64,000 nt of DNA from Candidatus Tisiphia endosymbiont of Beris chalybata (GTDB taxonomy: Bacteria; Pseudomonadota; Alphaproteobacteria; Rickettsiales; Rickettsiaceae). The notes below the pieces were generated by a model. It had not been told where the DNA came from. It did no database searches and was given only the letters and a program-made list of their open reading frames with translations. The position numbers and the translations under genes were made by a program. Shown in pieces: positions 28,442 through 39,987 of this stretch; the first letter of the stretch is position 1, and each line of letters opens with the position of its first letter. The stretch is taken from positions 496,001 through 560,000 of the forward strand of contig NZ_OZ032159.1 of the NCBI RefSeq assembly GCF_964026555.1, in the 5' to 3' direction.

Positions 28442-29740
28442 CTAAATTTTCGCGTCATTATAAATTATCGCATTAATAATTGCTTCTCTAAAGTAAGATA
28501 TATCTAATTGGTTAGCAATATTATTCATATCCACTTTTAGCTCCCCATCTTTAGGAATCTGTACAACAACATTACTCAATATTGCGAAATAAAAATCCTT
28601 AGAAGGTATATACCCTACTTCGCTTCGTACTCCAAATCCTGTACTACCTCCTGGATGATGAATCAAGATATCCTTATCATTTAGTTCTGCAATAAAAATA
28701 CCATACCCTGTATATGTTGTATGTAGTTTTTGATTAAGATTAATTATTAAATTTTTCTTACCACTAGACACATCATCTAATACATCAGTGCCAGTTGCGC
28801 TTTTTCCTTTTAAGTGAACCAAATAATGTTTAGTAGTCATCAGCCTATAAGAATTTTCTGATAATATTTTTCCTTGGTGAAGAGCCCTATGCCATTTAAT
28901 AAGATCAAATGTATTGGAAACTATCCCTCCATCCGCATAGGGCACAAGGAAAGAATTAGCAGCAGATGAAAGCTGGGAACCGATTAATACAAATTTAGGC
29001 TTACTGTTGTTATTAGGTTGCACTAGATAGCGTAAAGGATAATTTGATACGGCAGAATTTTTTTGCATTTCTTGCGCTTCATAAAAGGTAGCTAATTTAG
29101 TGGCACTCATTTTTAATGGCTTAAAAAATTCATCATGTAAAAATTTCCTTAAATCTTTCTTACTGACTTTTTCAATAATCATACCTAAGAGAATAAAGTT
29201 GCTATTACTATAATTATATTTATTTAGCTGAGTATTTGTAGAAGGCAGGTTGGAAAAGACAAATTTTATTATATTCTTAATATTTTCTTTTTGAGATAGC
29301 TTTAAGTCATTACTAACTTTATTAGTATATTCTGGTAAACCGCTAGTATGCGTTAAAAGATTATGAATAGTTATTTCTTTTATAAACTTAGGTAACTTCT
29401 CACTAGGCCAATATTCATTCTCAACATAGTTAGCAATTTTATCTGCTACATTAAGTAATCCCTGATCTTGTAATCTTAATATCGCCGCAGCTATAATAGG
29501 CTTTGTTGAAGCCCCAATAGCCATTTCCTGATTAGCCTTAAGCTGTTCTCCGTATATTGAAAACAGGCCTTTGGCTCCTACTATTAAATTAGTGTTACTA
29601 TCAGCAAATAAAAAGGCGGCATTTAAAAAACGACTTGATAAATATTCCTGCGTGGTTTGTGCTATTGTAGCTTGGACGCCCGCCAAGCTTATAGCACTAT
29701 TTAGCAATAATATCATCAATAAAGTAAAATAATACTTCAT
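28442..29740 (-). CDS. Beta-lactamase/transpeptidase-fold exported protein with altered catalytic motif
   Basis: 432 residues. Signal peptide MKYYFTLLMILLLNSAISLAG, then a class C beta-lactamase/DD-peptidase-like domain. NLLTHTSGLPEY, the YSN motif (Tyr177-Ser178-Asn179 in YNYSNSNFILLG) and the HPGGSTGFG motif near the C-terminus are kept. The SxxK motif reads ASTK: Ala77 stands where the nucleophilic Ser is expected, with Lys80 in place and Ser78 shifted by one. The protein may therefore be inactive as a hydrolase or use Ser78. It begins 8 nt after the aspS stop and is probably cotranscribed with it. Confidence 0.85.
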   Translation of the reverse strand: MKYYFTLLMILLLNSAISLAGVQATIAQTTQEYLSSRFLNAAFLFADSNTNLIVGAKGLFSIYGEQLKANQEMAIGASTKPIIAAAILRLQDQGLLNVADKIANYVENEYWPSEKLPKFIKEITIHNLLTHTSGLPEYTNKVSNDLKLSQKENIKNIIKFVFSNLPSTNTQLNKYNYSNSNFILLGMIIEKVSKKDLRKFLHDEFFKPLKMSATKLATFYEAQEMQKNSAVSNYPLRYLVQPNNNSKPKFVLIGSQLSSAANSFLVPYADGGIVSNTFDLIKWHRALHQGKILSENSYRLMTTKHYLVHLKGKSATGTDVLDDVSSGKKNLIINLNQKLHTTYTGYGIFIAELNDKDILIHHPGGSTGFGVRSEVGYIPSKDFYFAILSNVVVQIPKDGELKVDMNNIANQLDISYFREAIINAIIYNDAKI

Positions 29741-29748
29741 AGAATATA

Positions 29749-31545
29749 TTATCCCCCCTTAATTATAGGGGATATAGTAAGATTCAATTCTTTTAAAGCT
29801 TCTCCTTCCACATAATGAGGTGCGGTCATTAACAAATCTTCTGCTTGTTGATTTAAGGGAAATGCTACTACTTCTCTAATATTATTAGAATCAGTTAACA
29901 ACATAATAATTCGATCGATCCCAGGGGCAATTCCTCCGTGTGGAGGAGCCCCAAATGTAAATGCTTTAATCATTCCCCCAAATTTTTTATCTACCTCTTC
30001 TTTACTATAGCCAGCAATATCAAAAGCTTTATACATTATCTCGGGTTTATGGTTCCTAATGGCTCCACTAGATATTTCAATACCATTACACACGATATCG
30101 TATTGATATGCTTTGATATTAAGCAACTCCTCTATGGTATTTGCCGACTCAAGTGCGCTCATACCTAAATGGGGCATAGAAAAAGGGTTATGGCTAAAAT
30201 CTATTTTGCCTGTTTGTTTGTTTAATTCATAGAATGGAAAGTCAGTAATCCAGCAAAATTCAAAACTGTCTTTTTTAAGTAATCCCAATGCTTCTCCTAA
30301 TTTTGTTCTTAATTTGCTTGCAAATTTTGTTGCTACTTCAACCTGATCGCTAGCAAAGAACACTACATCTCCGTCTTGAAGATTTGCAATAGTTTTTAAA
30401 TCAAGTAATTGGGCGGTGGTTAAAAATTTAGCAATCGGCCCTTTGCTACTCCCATCCTCTAAAAATTGAATGTAACCAAGCCCCTTCGCCCCTTCTAAAT
30501 TAGCAAAATCGAGCATTTTATCAAAAAAACTTCTAGGTAAGCTCGAGGCTTTAGGCGCAGGAATAGCCTTAATCACTGCGCCATTTTTTATATTTTCTTT
30601 GAAAATTGTAAAATCAGTATCTTGAAATAATTTGGTAACATCGGTGATAATAATTGGATTCCGTAAATCTGGTTTATCGGTACCATATTTTAATATTGCC
30701 TCATCATAAGGAATCCTAGTAAAAGGGATATTAGAGATTTTTTTATCAGAAAATTTTGAAAATATCTCATACATTATAGGTTCAATAGTGCTAAATATAT
30801 CCTCTTGAGTAACAAAGGACATTTCGATGTCTAGCTGATAAAACTCCCCAGGGGATCTATCTGCCCTGGCATCTTCATCTCTAAAACAAGGCGCTATCTG
30901 AAAATATTTATCAAACCCTGATACCATCAGCAATTGTTTAAATTGCTGGGGAGCTTGTGGTAGCGCATAAAATTTTCCTGGATGCAATCTGCTAGGGACT
31001 AAAAAATCTCTAGCCCCTTCAGGAGAACTAGCAGTAAGAATAGGGGTTTGAAATTCCGTAAAGCCATTTTTAACCATAAGGGTACGTAAGTGAGAAATAA
31101 CTTTTGCTCTCAACATAATATTATTATGCAGCTTTTCGCGTCTGAGGTCTAAAAAACGATATTTTAACCTAGTTTCTTCTGGAGCTTCTTGATCAGTATT
31201 AACGACAAATGGTAAGGGAGCAGCATTAGACTCAATAATTAATTCATCTACTAATATTTCAATCTGCCCAGTCGCCAACGAATCATTTATTGTGGTAGCT
31301 GTTCGTGCGATTACCTTACCTACAACTGTTACAACTGATTCATACTTTAAGTAACTTGCTCCTTCCATTAAAGTGAGATTTTGGTCAGTGAACACTAATT
31401 GAGTTATTCCAAAATGATCTCTTAGATCAATAAAAACTAAGTTCCCATGATCTCTCCGCCTATGCACCCAACCAGATAATTTTACACGTGTTCCAACATC
31501 TTCTACCCGCAACTCTCCGCAATTATGCGTCCTATATTTATGCAT
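29749..31545 (-). CDS. aspS: Aspartyl-tRNA synthetase
   Basis: 598 residues, the usual bacterial length. Class II enzyme charging tRNA-Asp (and possibly tRNA-Asn if non-discriminating, as is common where GatCAB is used; not decidable here). OB-fold anticodon domain ([20 protein letters not shown]), motif 2 region [20 protein letters not shown], the bacterial GAD insertion domain (about 290-420) and motif 3 [15 protein letters not shown] are present. It lies upstream of the beta-lactamase-fold gene. Confidence 0.97.
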   Translation of the reverse strand: MHKYRTHNCGELRVEDVGTRVKLSGWVHRRRDHGNLVFIDLRDHFGITQLVFTDQNLTLMEGASYLKYESVVTVVGKVIARTATTINDSLATGQIEILVDELIIESNAAPLPFVVNTDQEAPEETRLKYRFLDLRREKLHNNIMLRAKVISHLRTLMVKNGFTEFQTPILTASSPEGARDFLVPSRLHPGKFYALPQAPQQFKQLLMVSGFDKYFQIAPCFRDEDARADRSPGEFYQLDIEMSFVTQEDIFSTIEPIMYEIFSKFSDKKISNIPFTRIPYDEAILKYGTDKPDLRNPIIITDVTKLFQDTDFTIFKENIKNGAVIKAIPAPKASSLPRSFFDKMLDFANLEGAKGLGYIQFLEDGSSKGPIAKFLTTAQLLDLKTIANLQDGDVVFFASDQVEVATKFASKLRTKLGEALGLLKKDSFEFCWITDFPFYELNKQTGKIDFSHNPFSMPHLGMSALESANTIEELLNIKAYQYDIVCNGIEISSGAIRNHKPEIMYKAFDIAGYSKEEVDKKFGGMIKAFTFGAPPHGGIAPGIDRIIMLLTDSNNIREVVAFPLNQQAEDLLMTAPHYVEGEALKELNLTISPIIKGG

Positions 31546-31867
31546 CTGTTATCTATAATTTTATTTCATGATATAGATATATAAAAAATATTCTCTTGAC
31601 GCAATAGACATATTATAAAACTGCAAAATATCTTTTGTGAGGTAAAGCAAGAAGTTTAGTATAAGCTATAAAAATTTCCTTCACAGCCCTAGAGCTTATT
31701 ATATACTCCTCTTCTGATAATTTTGCTGCTAGGCGCGATGGTAAGCCTATAGATAATAGGCGAGCTATTTGAGCAACGACGCACCCAAATTCATATCAGA
31801 GGAGTATATATTACGCGAAGTCTGGACAAGAATACTATTCTTGTCCAAGCTTGCGGGTTTATCGGTA
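31546..31867. other. Intergenic stretch between the 1483-residue gene and aspS
   Basis: Only a D element (31702-31808) is recognisable. The remaining AT-rich sequence presumably carries the aspS promoter. Confidence 0.5.
31702..31808 (+). repeat. D-family palindromic element
   Basis: TATACTCCTCTTCTGATAAT, TTTGCTGCTAGGCGCGATGG, GCCTATAGATAATAGGCGAG, AAATTCATATCAGAGGAGTA. Full-length copy. Confidence 0.85.
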
Positions 31868-34800
31868 TTACCTTACAGAAACAATTCTTCTATTTTTGTC
31901 AGCAAGATGGTTAGGTTGTACTTTGTCCATTAATAGTTTCTGCCCAAAAGAGGGAGTTACACAAGTGGCCTCTACTGTAGCAAATATTTTACCTTGAATG
32001 TTTTGCGTGATAGGGATGAGCTGGGAATGTAAGGAATTGGGTAAAAGGATTTTGTCGCAGGCTTTCTTAACTATTGTTTCGAAGGCAATGCTATTAAACA
32101 ATTGATTTTCCTTAAGGACAACACCCTTATTAGAGATAATATCTTCACTAATAGTTTGCGCTAATATATCTTCATTGCCCTTTCGGCCTTCTGGATTAAG
32201 TTTAGATAGCTCTGTCGATAATATATTGCTCATTTTATTTTCACGATCTGGGGGGAACCTTAGATTTTTTCCTTTTAGATTATCCATTATTTTTTTAATT
32301 AGAGGGGTCGTTAGTTGAGCTTCTCCGAACCTCTCAAATAATTGATGAGAAATCCTTGGTAAAATATCCTCTACGCTAGGTACTTTATCCTCTACACTAG
32401 ATCTACTAGAAGCGGGAAATAACCAACTTTTAATCCCCTCAAACAAACTCTTATTTAAAGAAAGCTCTCTTTTATTTTCGGTAAGTCGTTTCTGCAGATA
32501 TTTTACGATTTCTACGCTATTTGCTTGTAAGTTATCAAATCCTAGTTTTGTTAAAATAGGATTTAAATAATTAAATAGCTCTTTATGTCTATCAAAAGTT
32601 TCTTGATCTTGAGTATCGCTTACTTCTTCGATAGCTTCTTGCACTAATCTTTGTGCCACCTTAGAGGTTATCTCATCATTTTCTTTTTTAAATATTAGAT
32701 TAATAGTGTTACTAAATTGTTGACTATCATTGTCGCCCTGGAGTTTTTGTATGGCATCACCTACTTCTTTAATTTCTTGGTCCCGCCTAGTAGTATTATT
32801 GGCAAATAGCCCATATAGCAACCCATCAGGCATATCTATCATATCCATACAACCTTGTATCTTTAACAAATCTTCTGGATTTCTTTTATTTGCCTCAAAT
32901 ATAAACATTTTGGCAGTATTCTTTATTTCAGGACTGAAAGCTCCTCTTCTATTAAAGGGTAGTTCTTTCATGAAAGCCTTCATTGCTTCATTAGCAGCGT
33001 TAGCAAGTTCCGCATGTTGCTTCTCATTAAGGGAAGAGGAAACTTTATCCATTTTTTTAGTTTTATCTCCTTGTTGAATAAGTGCCTCAAACTCTGCAAG
33101 TTGCGTGGGCGAAAAACTTGTATCATTGCACAACACCTCCATAGTTTTGTCAATGACCGTGCTGGCATATTCTTTTTTCGGAATAGATTTTCCTTGCAGA
33201 TCTAGTAAAACTGAGTTAAGGGCTTTAATAGGAGGGGGATCTTCTGATCCTACTGGAACTTTTGATCTTACTACCGTTGGTAGTACATATCCTTTTAAAC
33301 TTGCTTCTAATTTTGCTAGCTGCCAATTAGTTTTGATCTTCACATCCGTGGGAAGATTGATCAGGTTCTCCGCATTCGATTTAACCTCCCTAAACAAATC
33401 TGTTATTATTGTATCATCAAACAAATGATCACGAAAAAGTGGTGCAGTTAGTTCTAATATTGATAGAACGCCTTCATTACATACTACAGGCCTCATATCC
33501 TTGCTAGCATGTTGTAACTGCACAGCTTTATAACTATAAAGCTTGTTAGGTAATCGTTTTATATCCTGCAATTTGTCTTGAACTACCTTTGCTATCAGGT
33601 CATTTTTCTCCCTCCCTATATCTTCCTGGCTTCCATATGCAGAATCGGAACCTGATAAATTAGAAGGTGTAATACTACTGATACTAGCTGACTTAGAATC
33701 TCTTGCCTCCCTGATTGCTAGCTTTTCCTGACTTCCAAACCCCAAATCTGGCGCCATAGAAGGAGACCCTGTCCAGGGTAGATTTTCATATATACTATCA
33801 CTAGACGCTCTACTACTCAATTCTCCTAAGCCAGAATCTGTGGAGCTAGATCTTGCTAGAGAGTTATTACTATATCTTTGATTATTATCAGCTTTCAGTA
33901 TTGGGGAAGAAGGGACATTATTACCAGAAGTGTTAAATATTATAGACTGCGATTCTCCTTGTATGCTACTATCACTGTTGTAGCAAGAACTATTAGAATT
34001 AATAGAGTGTCTAGCGGATGTTAGACTTTCTGACATACTATTGAAGCTCGAACGTAGAAAGGGAGGCACAACCATAGATTCCGTATCATCGCTAGATAAT
34101 CGAGCAGTGCCCTGTGCCCTACGAGCTGCACTCTGGGCCTCTATTCTTTCCATTTTCGGATCCCCAGGGCTATTAATTCTATGCACAGAGTACCCTTTAA
34201 GCTTCTGAGTTGAAAACTCATTGACCATTCCTTCTTTTACTTTAACAAAACTTCCTTCTTTTACTTCAAAATCCTGAAGAAACTTTTCTTTCATTTCTTT
34301 CTTTCTGTTCTCTATATTTGCAATATCTTGGGATAAGAATATAGTAGAGTCAAATAAGTGAGGATCAAGTCTCCTAATTCTAACTAGCTGCTCCGTACTA
34401 ATGTCCAAGTTCTTTAATATATCAATATTGTTCTGCTCTTGTGGATCCTTTAATGATTGCGTCAATTTCTTTAGAGCTCTTAGTTGTTCGGGCCTCAAAA
34501 GTTTCTCGCGTTCTATTACTTCCTGCATATTATTAGTTGCCAAAAAAGTCGCGGCTCTATTATAAAGTTGCGTATTAGCCACTTGATGTTTAAGAAGGTT
34601 ACTCTCGAAACACTTCTTTCCTTCTGCAATTTCTTGGTCAATAAATTGTCTGTTTGCTTGTAGATGATCCTTCTCTATCAACCCGCTCACCTTAGTAAGC
34701 CCCTTGGAAGAAATATTAAACTGCTGATGTCGTTTATTAATATCTCCATATTGACTAAGAGAGGTTGTGATCTCGTTTATGAACTGTAGCTGGTGGTTAG

Positions 34801-36319
34801 CTAAATATTGTGAATCAAAATTTGATAAAACGCCATGTAGCTTATTAAAGATTTTTTCTCCTTCTCTGGTTGCTATTTTCCCCTCATATTTTTTCACTAC
34901 ACTTGCCAGTATATCGGTGGCAAAGGCAGCACTACTTTTTGTAAGATCTCCTTTTTGACTCAGGCGATCTAGCTCTTTTTGACCGACGCTATTTATTGCC
35001 GCATTTTTAGCTAAATCTTCTTGCGCAAAAAGGATCTTATCAAATATTCGAGGGTTATGTTTTCTTAAATCCGCTAATTGTTCAAAACTGTATTTTTTAG
35101 TTTCATCTTGTGTAAGGACCGTTGATCCAAAATTACCGTGCTGATCTAGAGTATTGATCAAATATTTTGATAATCTACGTGCTAATTCTGGTTCAGGTAT
35201 TTTATGCTTAAAAAGTTCATCTTTAAGATGCCTCGTAACAAACTCAGTGTTTTTTGTAGTAACAACAGGTATGAATTGTGTTAGATATTGATCTACCTTT
35301 TTATCACTTATCTTAAGAGATTTTCTAAACCAATTACTTTCTGTTGACCTGCTAAGGTTATCGACTATATTACTTACTAGCGCTGCTTGATTTAGCTTAA
35401 TATACTCTTCATCTAATGTATCTAATACTGCTGCCACTTTGCTTTGCAATTCATTCTTTTGTTCCCAACTAAATTTTCTTTTCTTATTTTGTGCAATGAT
35501 CTTAAGCGCCTTATTTACTATTCCGGTATTTAATACCTTTAGTTGCTCTTCATGCAGTTTTTGTATTCTTTCATATTCCTTCCTTTCACTAGCGCTAGCT
35601 ATTTGTGGTAATTCGTCGCTAACGCTATTACTAGATTTTATATCCTCTGGTAATTTCTCTACTAATTCATTATTCTGAATAGCAGCAGTATTCTGAATAC
35701 CAGCAACATTACTACTCTCTCTACCAGCTAGATTGATCAGTTCTTCCTGGTTAATCTTATCTTGCACTATCTTGTGGTGACCAAATGCCTCATCAAACCC
35801 TTCAGGTTCTTGCCCTTCCTCGCTTCTGTAAGAATTAACCCATTGGCGAAAGTTAAGCCATTGTTTCCCTGTAATATTTGCTACCTGTGCCTCTGGAATC
35901 CTTATAACGTTATCATCATCATATAGATACTCAATACCTAAAATTTCAGCGATTTTATCGTCATCAAAGTCAAACTCGCTGCTGATATAATCTGAAAGTT
36001 CTGCTGCTAGCTCAACATTTGGAATATCATTGACAAATTCTTGATTAAGTTTTCTATACTTTAGATGATCTTCGGGAAAATGTAATAGTACATACTCTGC
36101 TTCTGCTTCGTTTAATTGGATATTCCTATCTGCTGTATAAATACTATCTCTACTATCATCTGCTCTTTGCAGGATTGCATTAATTTCCTCTCCAGGGACT
36201 GCATTATCATTTAAAAACTTAGATAATCTTTCATTAAGAAAATTTATTGTAGGGGGCTCTTTTTCTACTGTGTCGGCCGTATATCTTCTCATTGAATTGT
36301 CTTGCGTTCTTATGTTCAT
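31868..36319 (-). CDS. Large helical and Ser-rich protein, candidate effector
   Basis: 1483 residues; I recognise no catalytic domain. It has no signal peptide and no membrane span. Residues about 1-730 are mostly charged helices with coiled-coil character (for example QKRLTENK- and EEQLKVLNT-type stretches). Residues about 735-910 are a disordered Ser-rich segment with SSSTDSGLGELSSRASSDS, SIYENLPW (Tyr near 842) and GSDSAYGSQEDI, which look like eukaryotic kinase or adaptor target sites. Residues about 910-1483 are again helical with repeated LP/ADGL-type turns. Large size, lack of export signal and disordered Tyr/Ser patches are common in type IV effectors of Rickettsiales, so a host-directed role is plausible but unproven. 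It stands alone between uvrD and aspS. Confidence 0.75.
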   Translation of the reverse strand: MNIRTQDNSMRRYTADTVEKEPPTINFLNERLSKFLNDNAVPGEEINAILQRADDSRDSIYTADRNIQLNEAEAEYVLLHFPEDHLKYRKLNQEFVNDIPNVELAAELSDYISSEFDFDDDKIAEILGIEYLYDDDNVIRIPEAQVANITGKQWLNFRQWVNSYRSEEGQEPEGFDEAFGHHKIVQDKINQEELINLAGRESSNVAGIQNTAAIQNNELVEKLPEDIKSSNSVSDELPQIASASERKEYERIQKLHEEQLKVLNTGIVNKALKIIAQNKKRKFSWEQKNELQSKVAAVLDTLDEEYIKLNQAALVSNIVDNLSRSTESNWFRKSLKISDKKVDQYLTQFIPVVTTKNTEFVTRHLKDELFKHKIPEPELARRLSKYLINTLDQHGNFGSTVLTQDETKKYSFEQLADLRKHNPRIFDKILFAQEDLAKNAAINSVGQKELDRLSQKGDLTKSSAAFATDILASVVKKYEGKIATREGEKIFNKLHGVLSNFDSQYLANHQLQFINEITTSLSQYGDINKRHQQFNISSKGLTKVSGLIEKDHLQANRQFIDQEIAEGKKCFESNLLKHQVANTQLYNRAATFLATNNMQEVIEREKLLRPEQLRALKKLTQSLKDPQEQNNIDILKNLDISTEQLVRIRRLDPHLFDSTIFLSQDIANIENRKKEMKEKFLQDFEVKEGSFVKVKEGMVNEFSTQKLKGYSVHRINSPGDPKMERIEAQSAARRAQGTARLSSDDTESMVVPPFLRSSFNSMSESLTSARHSINSNSSCYNSDSSIQGESQSIIFNTSGNNVPSSPILKADNNQRYSNNSLARSSSTDSGLGELSSRASSDSIYENLPWTGSPSMAPDLGFGSQEKLAIREARDSKSASISSITPSNLSGSDSAYGSQEDIGREKNDLIAKVVQDKLQDIKRLPNKLYSYKAVQLQHASKDMRPVVCNEGVLSILELTAPLFRDHLFDDTIITDLFREVKSNAENLINLPTDVKIKTNWQLAKLEASLKGYVLPTVVRSKVPVGSEDPPPIKALNSVLLDLQGKSIPKKEYASTVIDKTMEVLCNDTSFSPTQLAEFEALIQQGDKTKKMDKVSSSLNEKQHAELANAANEAMKAFMKELPFNRRGAFSPEIKNTAKMFIFEANKRNPEDLLKIQGCMDMIDMPDGLLYGLFANNTTRRDQEIKEVGDAIQKLQGDNDSQQFSNTINLIFKKENDEITSKVAQRLVQEAIEEVSDTQDQETFDRHKELFNYLNPILTKLGFDNLQANSVEIVKYLQKRLTENKRELSLNKSLFEGIKSWLFPASSRSSVEDKVPSVEDILPRISHQLFERFGEAQLTTPLIKKIMDNLKGKNLRFPPDRENKMSNILSTELSKLNPEGRKGNEDILAQTISEDIISNKGVVLKENQLFNSIAFETIVKKACDKILLPNSLHSQLIPITQNIQGKIFATVEATCVTPSFGQKLLMDKVQPNHLADKNRRIVSVR

Positions 36320-36417
36320 AATAACACCTTTGATGAGTTGTTAATATCTTCAGCTGTAAGATTACTTAATAATACGCTATCATTTTACAACAAATACACC
36401 AAAACTACAAATGAAAA

Positions 36418-38391
36418 TTAAAAAATAAACTTATGTTTCGCTCCCAAGTAATTTAACTGCTTAGTCGAGGAAGTTCTAATACACACATCATCAGGGATTT
36501 CCATAAGGAATCTCGAAGGAGCAGAACGTAATATATCATGGAATATTCTACGGCTTTCGGCGAAAGTAATATAGAGCTCTATTTTGGCTCTAGTAATACC
36601 AACATATGCAATTCGGCGTTCTTCTTCTAAGCCATTTTCTCTTTCTTCATTTAAGACGCGCTGATGAGGAAATACCCCCTCTTCCCAGCCCGGTAAAAAT
36701 ACTAAATCAAATTCTAAACCTTTGGCTGCATGAAGTGTCATTATAGTAACAGCCCCTCCAAAATGGGTTTCCAATTCTTCGTTTTCCATGACTAAGCTAG
36801 AATGCTCTACAAAATCATGAATATCCCCAAATTCTGCTACTGCTTTAAGCATTTCATTAATATTCTCAATTCTGCCTAACGCTTCATCAGTTTTCTCTTC
36901 CTTAAGTAGTGCATAATACCCCGATTCTTCTAATAAAGATCTAGTCACATTTACCGAAGGCTCTTCTGTATAACGTTTCCTCCAACTCTCTATGTTAGTA
37001 ATTAATTTATTTAAATTATCTTTAACTTTATTTTTTAAAACCCCCTGCTCTAACATTAATCGGATAGCGTGAAAAATGGGCAGATTATGTTCAGCAGCAT
37101 AATCTTTGATTTGCTTTAAAGTAGTATTGCCTATTGCTCTTCTAGGAACATTTATAATCCTCTCAAGCGCTAAATTATCACTATGATTTAAAGTAACCCT
37201 TATATAAGCAAGGAGATCCCGTATTTCCATTCTTTCATAAAATTTAAGGCCTCCAATAATCTTATATGGCAAAGCATTACTAATAAATACTTCTTCAAAG
37301 GCTCTAGTCTGGAAGCTAGCACGTACTAAAATAGCAATGCTATTGGCATTATAGTGATTTTCTCGAATTAATTTATCAATTTCTGATACAACAAATCTGC
37401 CTTCTTCTTTTTCATTCCAGCAGGAAATAATTTTAATTTTTTTCCCATCATTTTTATCGGTCCACAAAGTCTTACCATGGCGATTCTTATTGTTGTTAAT
37501 AACATTTGAAGCGGCTGTTAAAATTTCAGCACTGGAACGATAATTTTGTTCTAACTTGATAACGGTAGAATTAGGAAAATCTTTTTCAAAACGTAATATA
37601 TTGCCTATTTCCGCCCCTCGCCACCCATATATTGATTGATCATCATCACCAACGCAGCAGATATTTTTAGTACTACTTGCCAGCATTCGAGCCCAAAGAT
37701 ATTGCACTGCATTAGTATCTTGATACTCATCAATTAAAATATATTTAAATTGCTCTTGATAATATTTTAATATATTAGGGTTCTTGATGAACAGTTCATT
37801 GTTGTAGAGTAGAAGATCACCAAAATCTACTACGTTAGAGGCAAGTAAATTAGCTTGATATATTCCATAAATAGATTTAGCTATTTTATGAATTGGCAAC
37901 TTGATATCCGACTCCGAAATTTTATACGGCAATAAACCCTGATCCTTCCAACGGGATATAATAACATGTAAAAGCTTAGGAGCATATTTTTGGGGGTCGA
38001 TATTCTCCTGCTTAATTATTTCTTTAATTTGCTTTATTTGCTCATCTTGGCTAATAATAGTAAATCTACTATTTAGACTTAAGTTTAGATGTTCCGCTTG
38101 GCTACGTAAAATCTTTGCGGCAATAGAGTGAAAAGTACCTATATTTAGCCCATAACAATCTGTCATTTGGGTTATCCGTACTTGCATCTCTTTGGCAGCT
38201 TTATTAGTAAAGGTAACTGCTAAAATATTTCTGGGGCTAGATAAATCTTTATGAATTATATTGGCAACCCTGGTGGTTAATACTTTAGTTTTACCAGTAC
38301 CAGCACCTGCAAGCACTAAAATAGGTCCTTCTGTATGCAGTGACGCAGCTAATTGCTCAGGATTTAATGAGTCTAGAAATCTTTGATTCAT
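36418..38391 (-). CDS. uvrD: UvrD/PcrA-family ATP-dependent DNA helicase
   Basis: 657 residues. Superfamily 1A 3'-5' helicase for nucleotide excision and mismatch repair. Motifs visible in order: Q-motif LNPEQLAAS, Walker [41 protein letters not shown] (motif II), [16 protein letters not shown] (III), LEQNYRSS (IV), [20 protein letters not shown] (V) and [13 protein letters not shown] (VI). The C-terminal tail is shorter than that of E. coli UvrD. Its ATG directly abuts the stop codon of the upstream glycosyltransferase frame, so the two are cotranscribed. Confidence 0.94.
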   Translation of the reverse strand: MNQRFLDSLNPEQLAASLHTEGPILVLAGAGTGKTKVLTTRVANIIHKDLSSPRNILAVTFTNKAAKEMQVRITQMTDCYGLNIGTFHSIAAKILRSQAEHLNLSLNSRFTIISQDEQIKQIKEIIKQENIDPQKYAPKLLHVIISRWKDQGLLPYKISESDIKLPIHKIAKSIYGIYQANLLASNVVDFGDLLLYNNELFIKNPNILKYYQEQFKYILIDEYQDTNAVQYLWARMLASSTKNICCVGDDDQSIYGWRGAEIGNILRFEKDFPNSTVIKLEQNYRSSAEILTAASNVINNNKNRHGKTLWTDKNDGKKIKIISCWNEKEEGRFVVSEIDKLIRENHYNANSIAILVRASFQTRAFEEVFISNALPYKIIGGLKFYERMEIRDLLAYIRVTLNHSDNLALERIINVPRRAIGNTTLKQIKDYAAEHNLPIFHAIRLMLEQGVLKNKVKDNLNKLITNIESWRKRYTEEPSVNVTRSLLEESGYYALLKEEKTDEALGRIENINEMLKAVAEFGDIHDFVEHSSLVMENEELETHFGGAVTIMTLHAAKGLEFDLVFLPGWEEGVFPHQRVLNEERENGLEEERRIAYVGITRAKIELYITFAESRRIFHDILRSAPSRFLMEIPDDVCIRTSSTKQLNYLGAKHKFIF

Positions 38392-39987
38392 TTACTCGTT
38401 TATTGAAGTTAAGAAAGTGCTTTTTAAGTAAACAGCATTATGGTTATATTTGTTAATAAAATCTGGTAATTTAGAATGTATTATATCAATATTTTGCCTA
38501 ATTTTTTCTATAGCATTATATATAGTTAAAGGGCAATCAACACGATTCACTGTTAGCATATCCCGCAAGAACACATCATCATAAATATCAGCAGTAGGAC
38601 CAACAAGGCAAGGAACGGATAAGCTTAAACTTTCTAAGACTATCATAGGAGAACATTCCGAATTAGTTATATATAAAGTTAAATCAGTCTCTGCGATAAG
38701 ATTTAATAATTCTTGATGCGCTAACCGTTCAGGAAAAATTTTAATATCAAGACTCTCTTGCATCCAAGAAGTATATTTATTGTTATCAAAATGAAAATTT
38801 GTATGACAACTAATTTTACCTTGAAACATAGTTAAAGCTGCAATTTGAGGATAGAGGTTCTTTATCCATATGGTAGAGGCACTCCATAATCCTATTCTAA
38901 ATTTGTGCCTTGTAGAAGGAATTAATTTTTTTTCTTCCATATTAGGAATAAAATTTTGTAATAAGTACGATGGTATAGAATTACTCTTCAAAAACTCCTC
39001 TAACCCCTTTTTTAAAGTAATAATGCCTTGAATTTTATTTTGCCTATATAAGTTAAGCCATTTATAAAAGTCGTGGCAATGCCCAATATCTACCCATTGG
39101 GCAGGAGAGCCATGCCATAATAAATACACCTCTAAAGATTTATCTCTTTTAATTTCCTGTAATTTTTCTACTAATTGCACGTGCACCCCAACCCCGCCTG
39201 ATATAATCAGTTTTTTAATATCTGAATCAATAATTAATTTTGCTATTTGCGTAATAATTTTTTCCGGTAAATAAGGATTAATTCTTCTGAGCAATTTGGG
39301 TAAACTTCCAGCTGGAAAAGGGATAGTATTATTAAATAGTTTTTTGGTAGAATTAGCTACTCCCGGGAAAAGCTCTGTATAAAGTACATAGACATTTCTC
39401 TCCTGCCCCCTTACTTGCCGACTTTGATATTGCGGGATAAACTTTTGAAAATTCTTATACTCACTATTCGAGAAAAAATATAGGTATACTGATATTATTA
39501 GTTTCACTCCTTCCTGGACCCCGCAATATTTTAGAAAATATTTTGCGATTTCTTTTATCCAAGATACACGAAGAATTTTTTGTAGCCCTTTATTAACAAA
39601 TGATGGATCCACGCAAGTAATAGTATGTAGCACCTGATGTCTGATTCGTAATTTATGCTTTGTTGCATTATTGTTTATTGACTCTTCGATAAAATTAAAC
39701 CATAAATTTTGTAGGTAAGTATTGTCGCCAAAAATTTTTTGATATGCAATAAAATTTTGTTCTTTTATCGTAGCTAATAGCTCTCGTTGATTATTTAGCT
39801 TCTTGATTGCTTCAACCAATTCTACTGGCTGCCTATTAATGATAAATTCGTGTTGAATTGTTGGTAACACCTCTCTAACAATCCCTACATTTGTACTAAT
39901 AATTGCACATCCAAATGCCATTGCTTCAATTAGAGGCAGAGGGGTCCCTTCTTCAATTGATGCAATTAATAAAATATCAGTATTCAT
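38392..39987 (-). CDS. Glycosyltransferase, probable C-terminal part of a larger two-domain enzyme
   Basis: 531 residues starting MNTDILLIASIEEGTPLPLI. It begins inside the nucleotide-sugar binding half of a GT-B fold (EEGTPLPLIEAMAFGCAIIS, NVGIVREVLP), so its acceptor domain is missing. A linker (about 90-190) follows, then a second glycosyltransferase-like domain (VYLLWHGSPAQWVDIGHC.., SPMIVLESLSLSVPCLVGPT). The missing N-terminus is partly found just upstream as a separate frame (39977-40249). The second domain may still fold. It is probably a degraded surface-polysaccharide gene next to an epimerase gene. Confidence 0.65.
   Translation of the reverse strand: MNTDILLIASIEEGTPLPLIEAMAFGCAIISTNVGIVREVLPTIQHEFIINRQPVELVEAIKKLNNQRELLATIKEQNFIAYQKIFGDNTYLQNLWFNFIEESINNNATKHKLRIRHQVLHTITCVDPSFVNKGLQKILRVSWIKEIAKYFLKYCGVQEGVKLIISVYLYFFSNSEYKNFQKFIPQYQSRQVRGQERNVYVLYTELFPGVANSTKKLFNNTIPFPAGSLPKLLRRINPYLPEKIITQIAKLIIDSDIKKLIISGGVGVHVQLVEKLQEIKRDKSLEVYLLWHGSPAQWVDIGHCHDFYKWLNLYRQNKIQGIITLKKGLEEFLKSNSIPSYLLQNFIPNMEEKKLIPSTRHKFRIGLWSASTIWIKNLYPQIAALTMFQGKISCHTNFHFDNNKYTSWMQESLDIKIFPERLAHQELLNLIAETDLTLYITNSECSPMIVLESLSLSVPCLVGPTADIYDDVFLRDMLTVNRVDCPLTIYNAIEKIRQNIDIIHSKLPDFINKYNHNAVYLKSTFLTSINE

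Noticed and set aside
32730..33428. Plus-strand frames inside the 1483-codon gene
   Set aside because: They are shadows of a long coding sequence on the other strand without independent signals.
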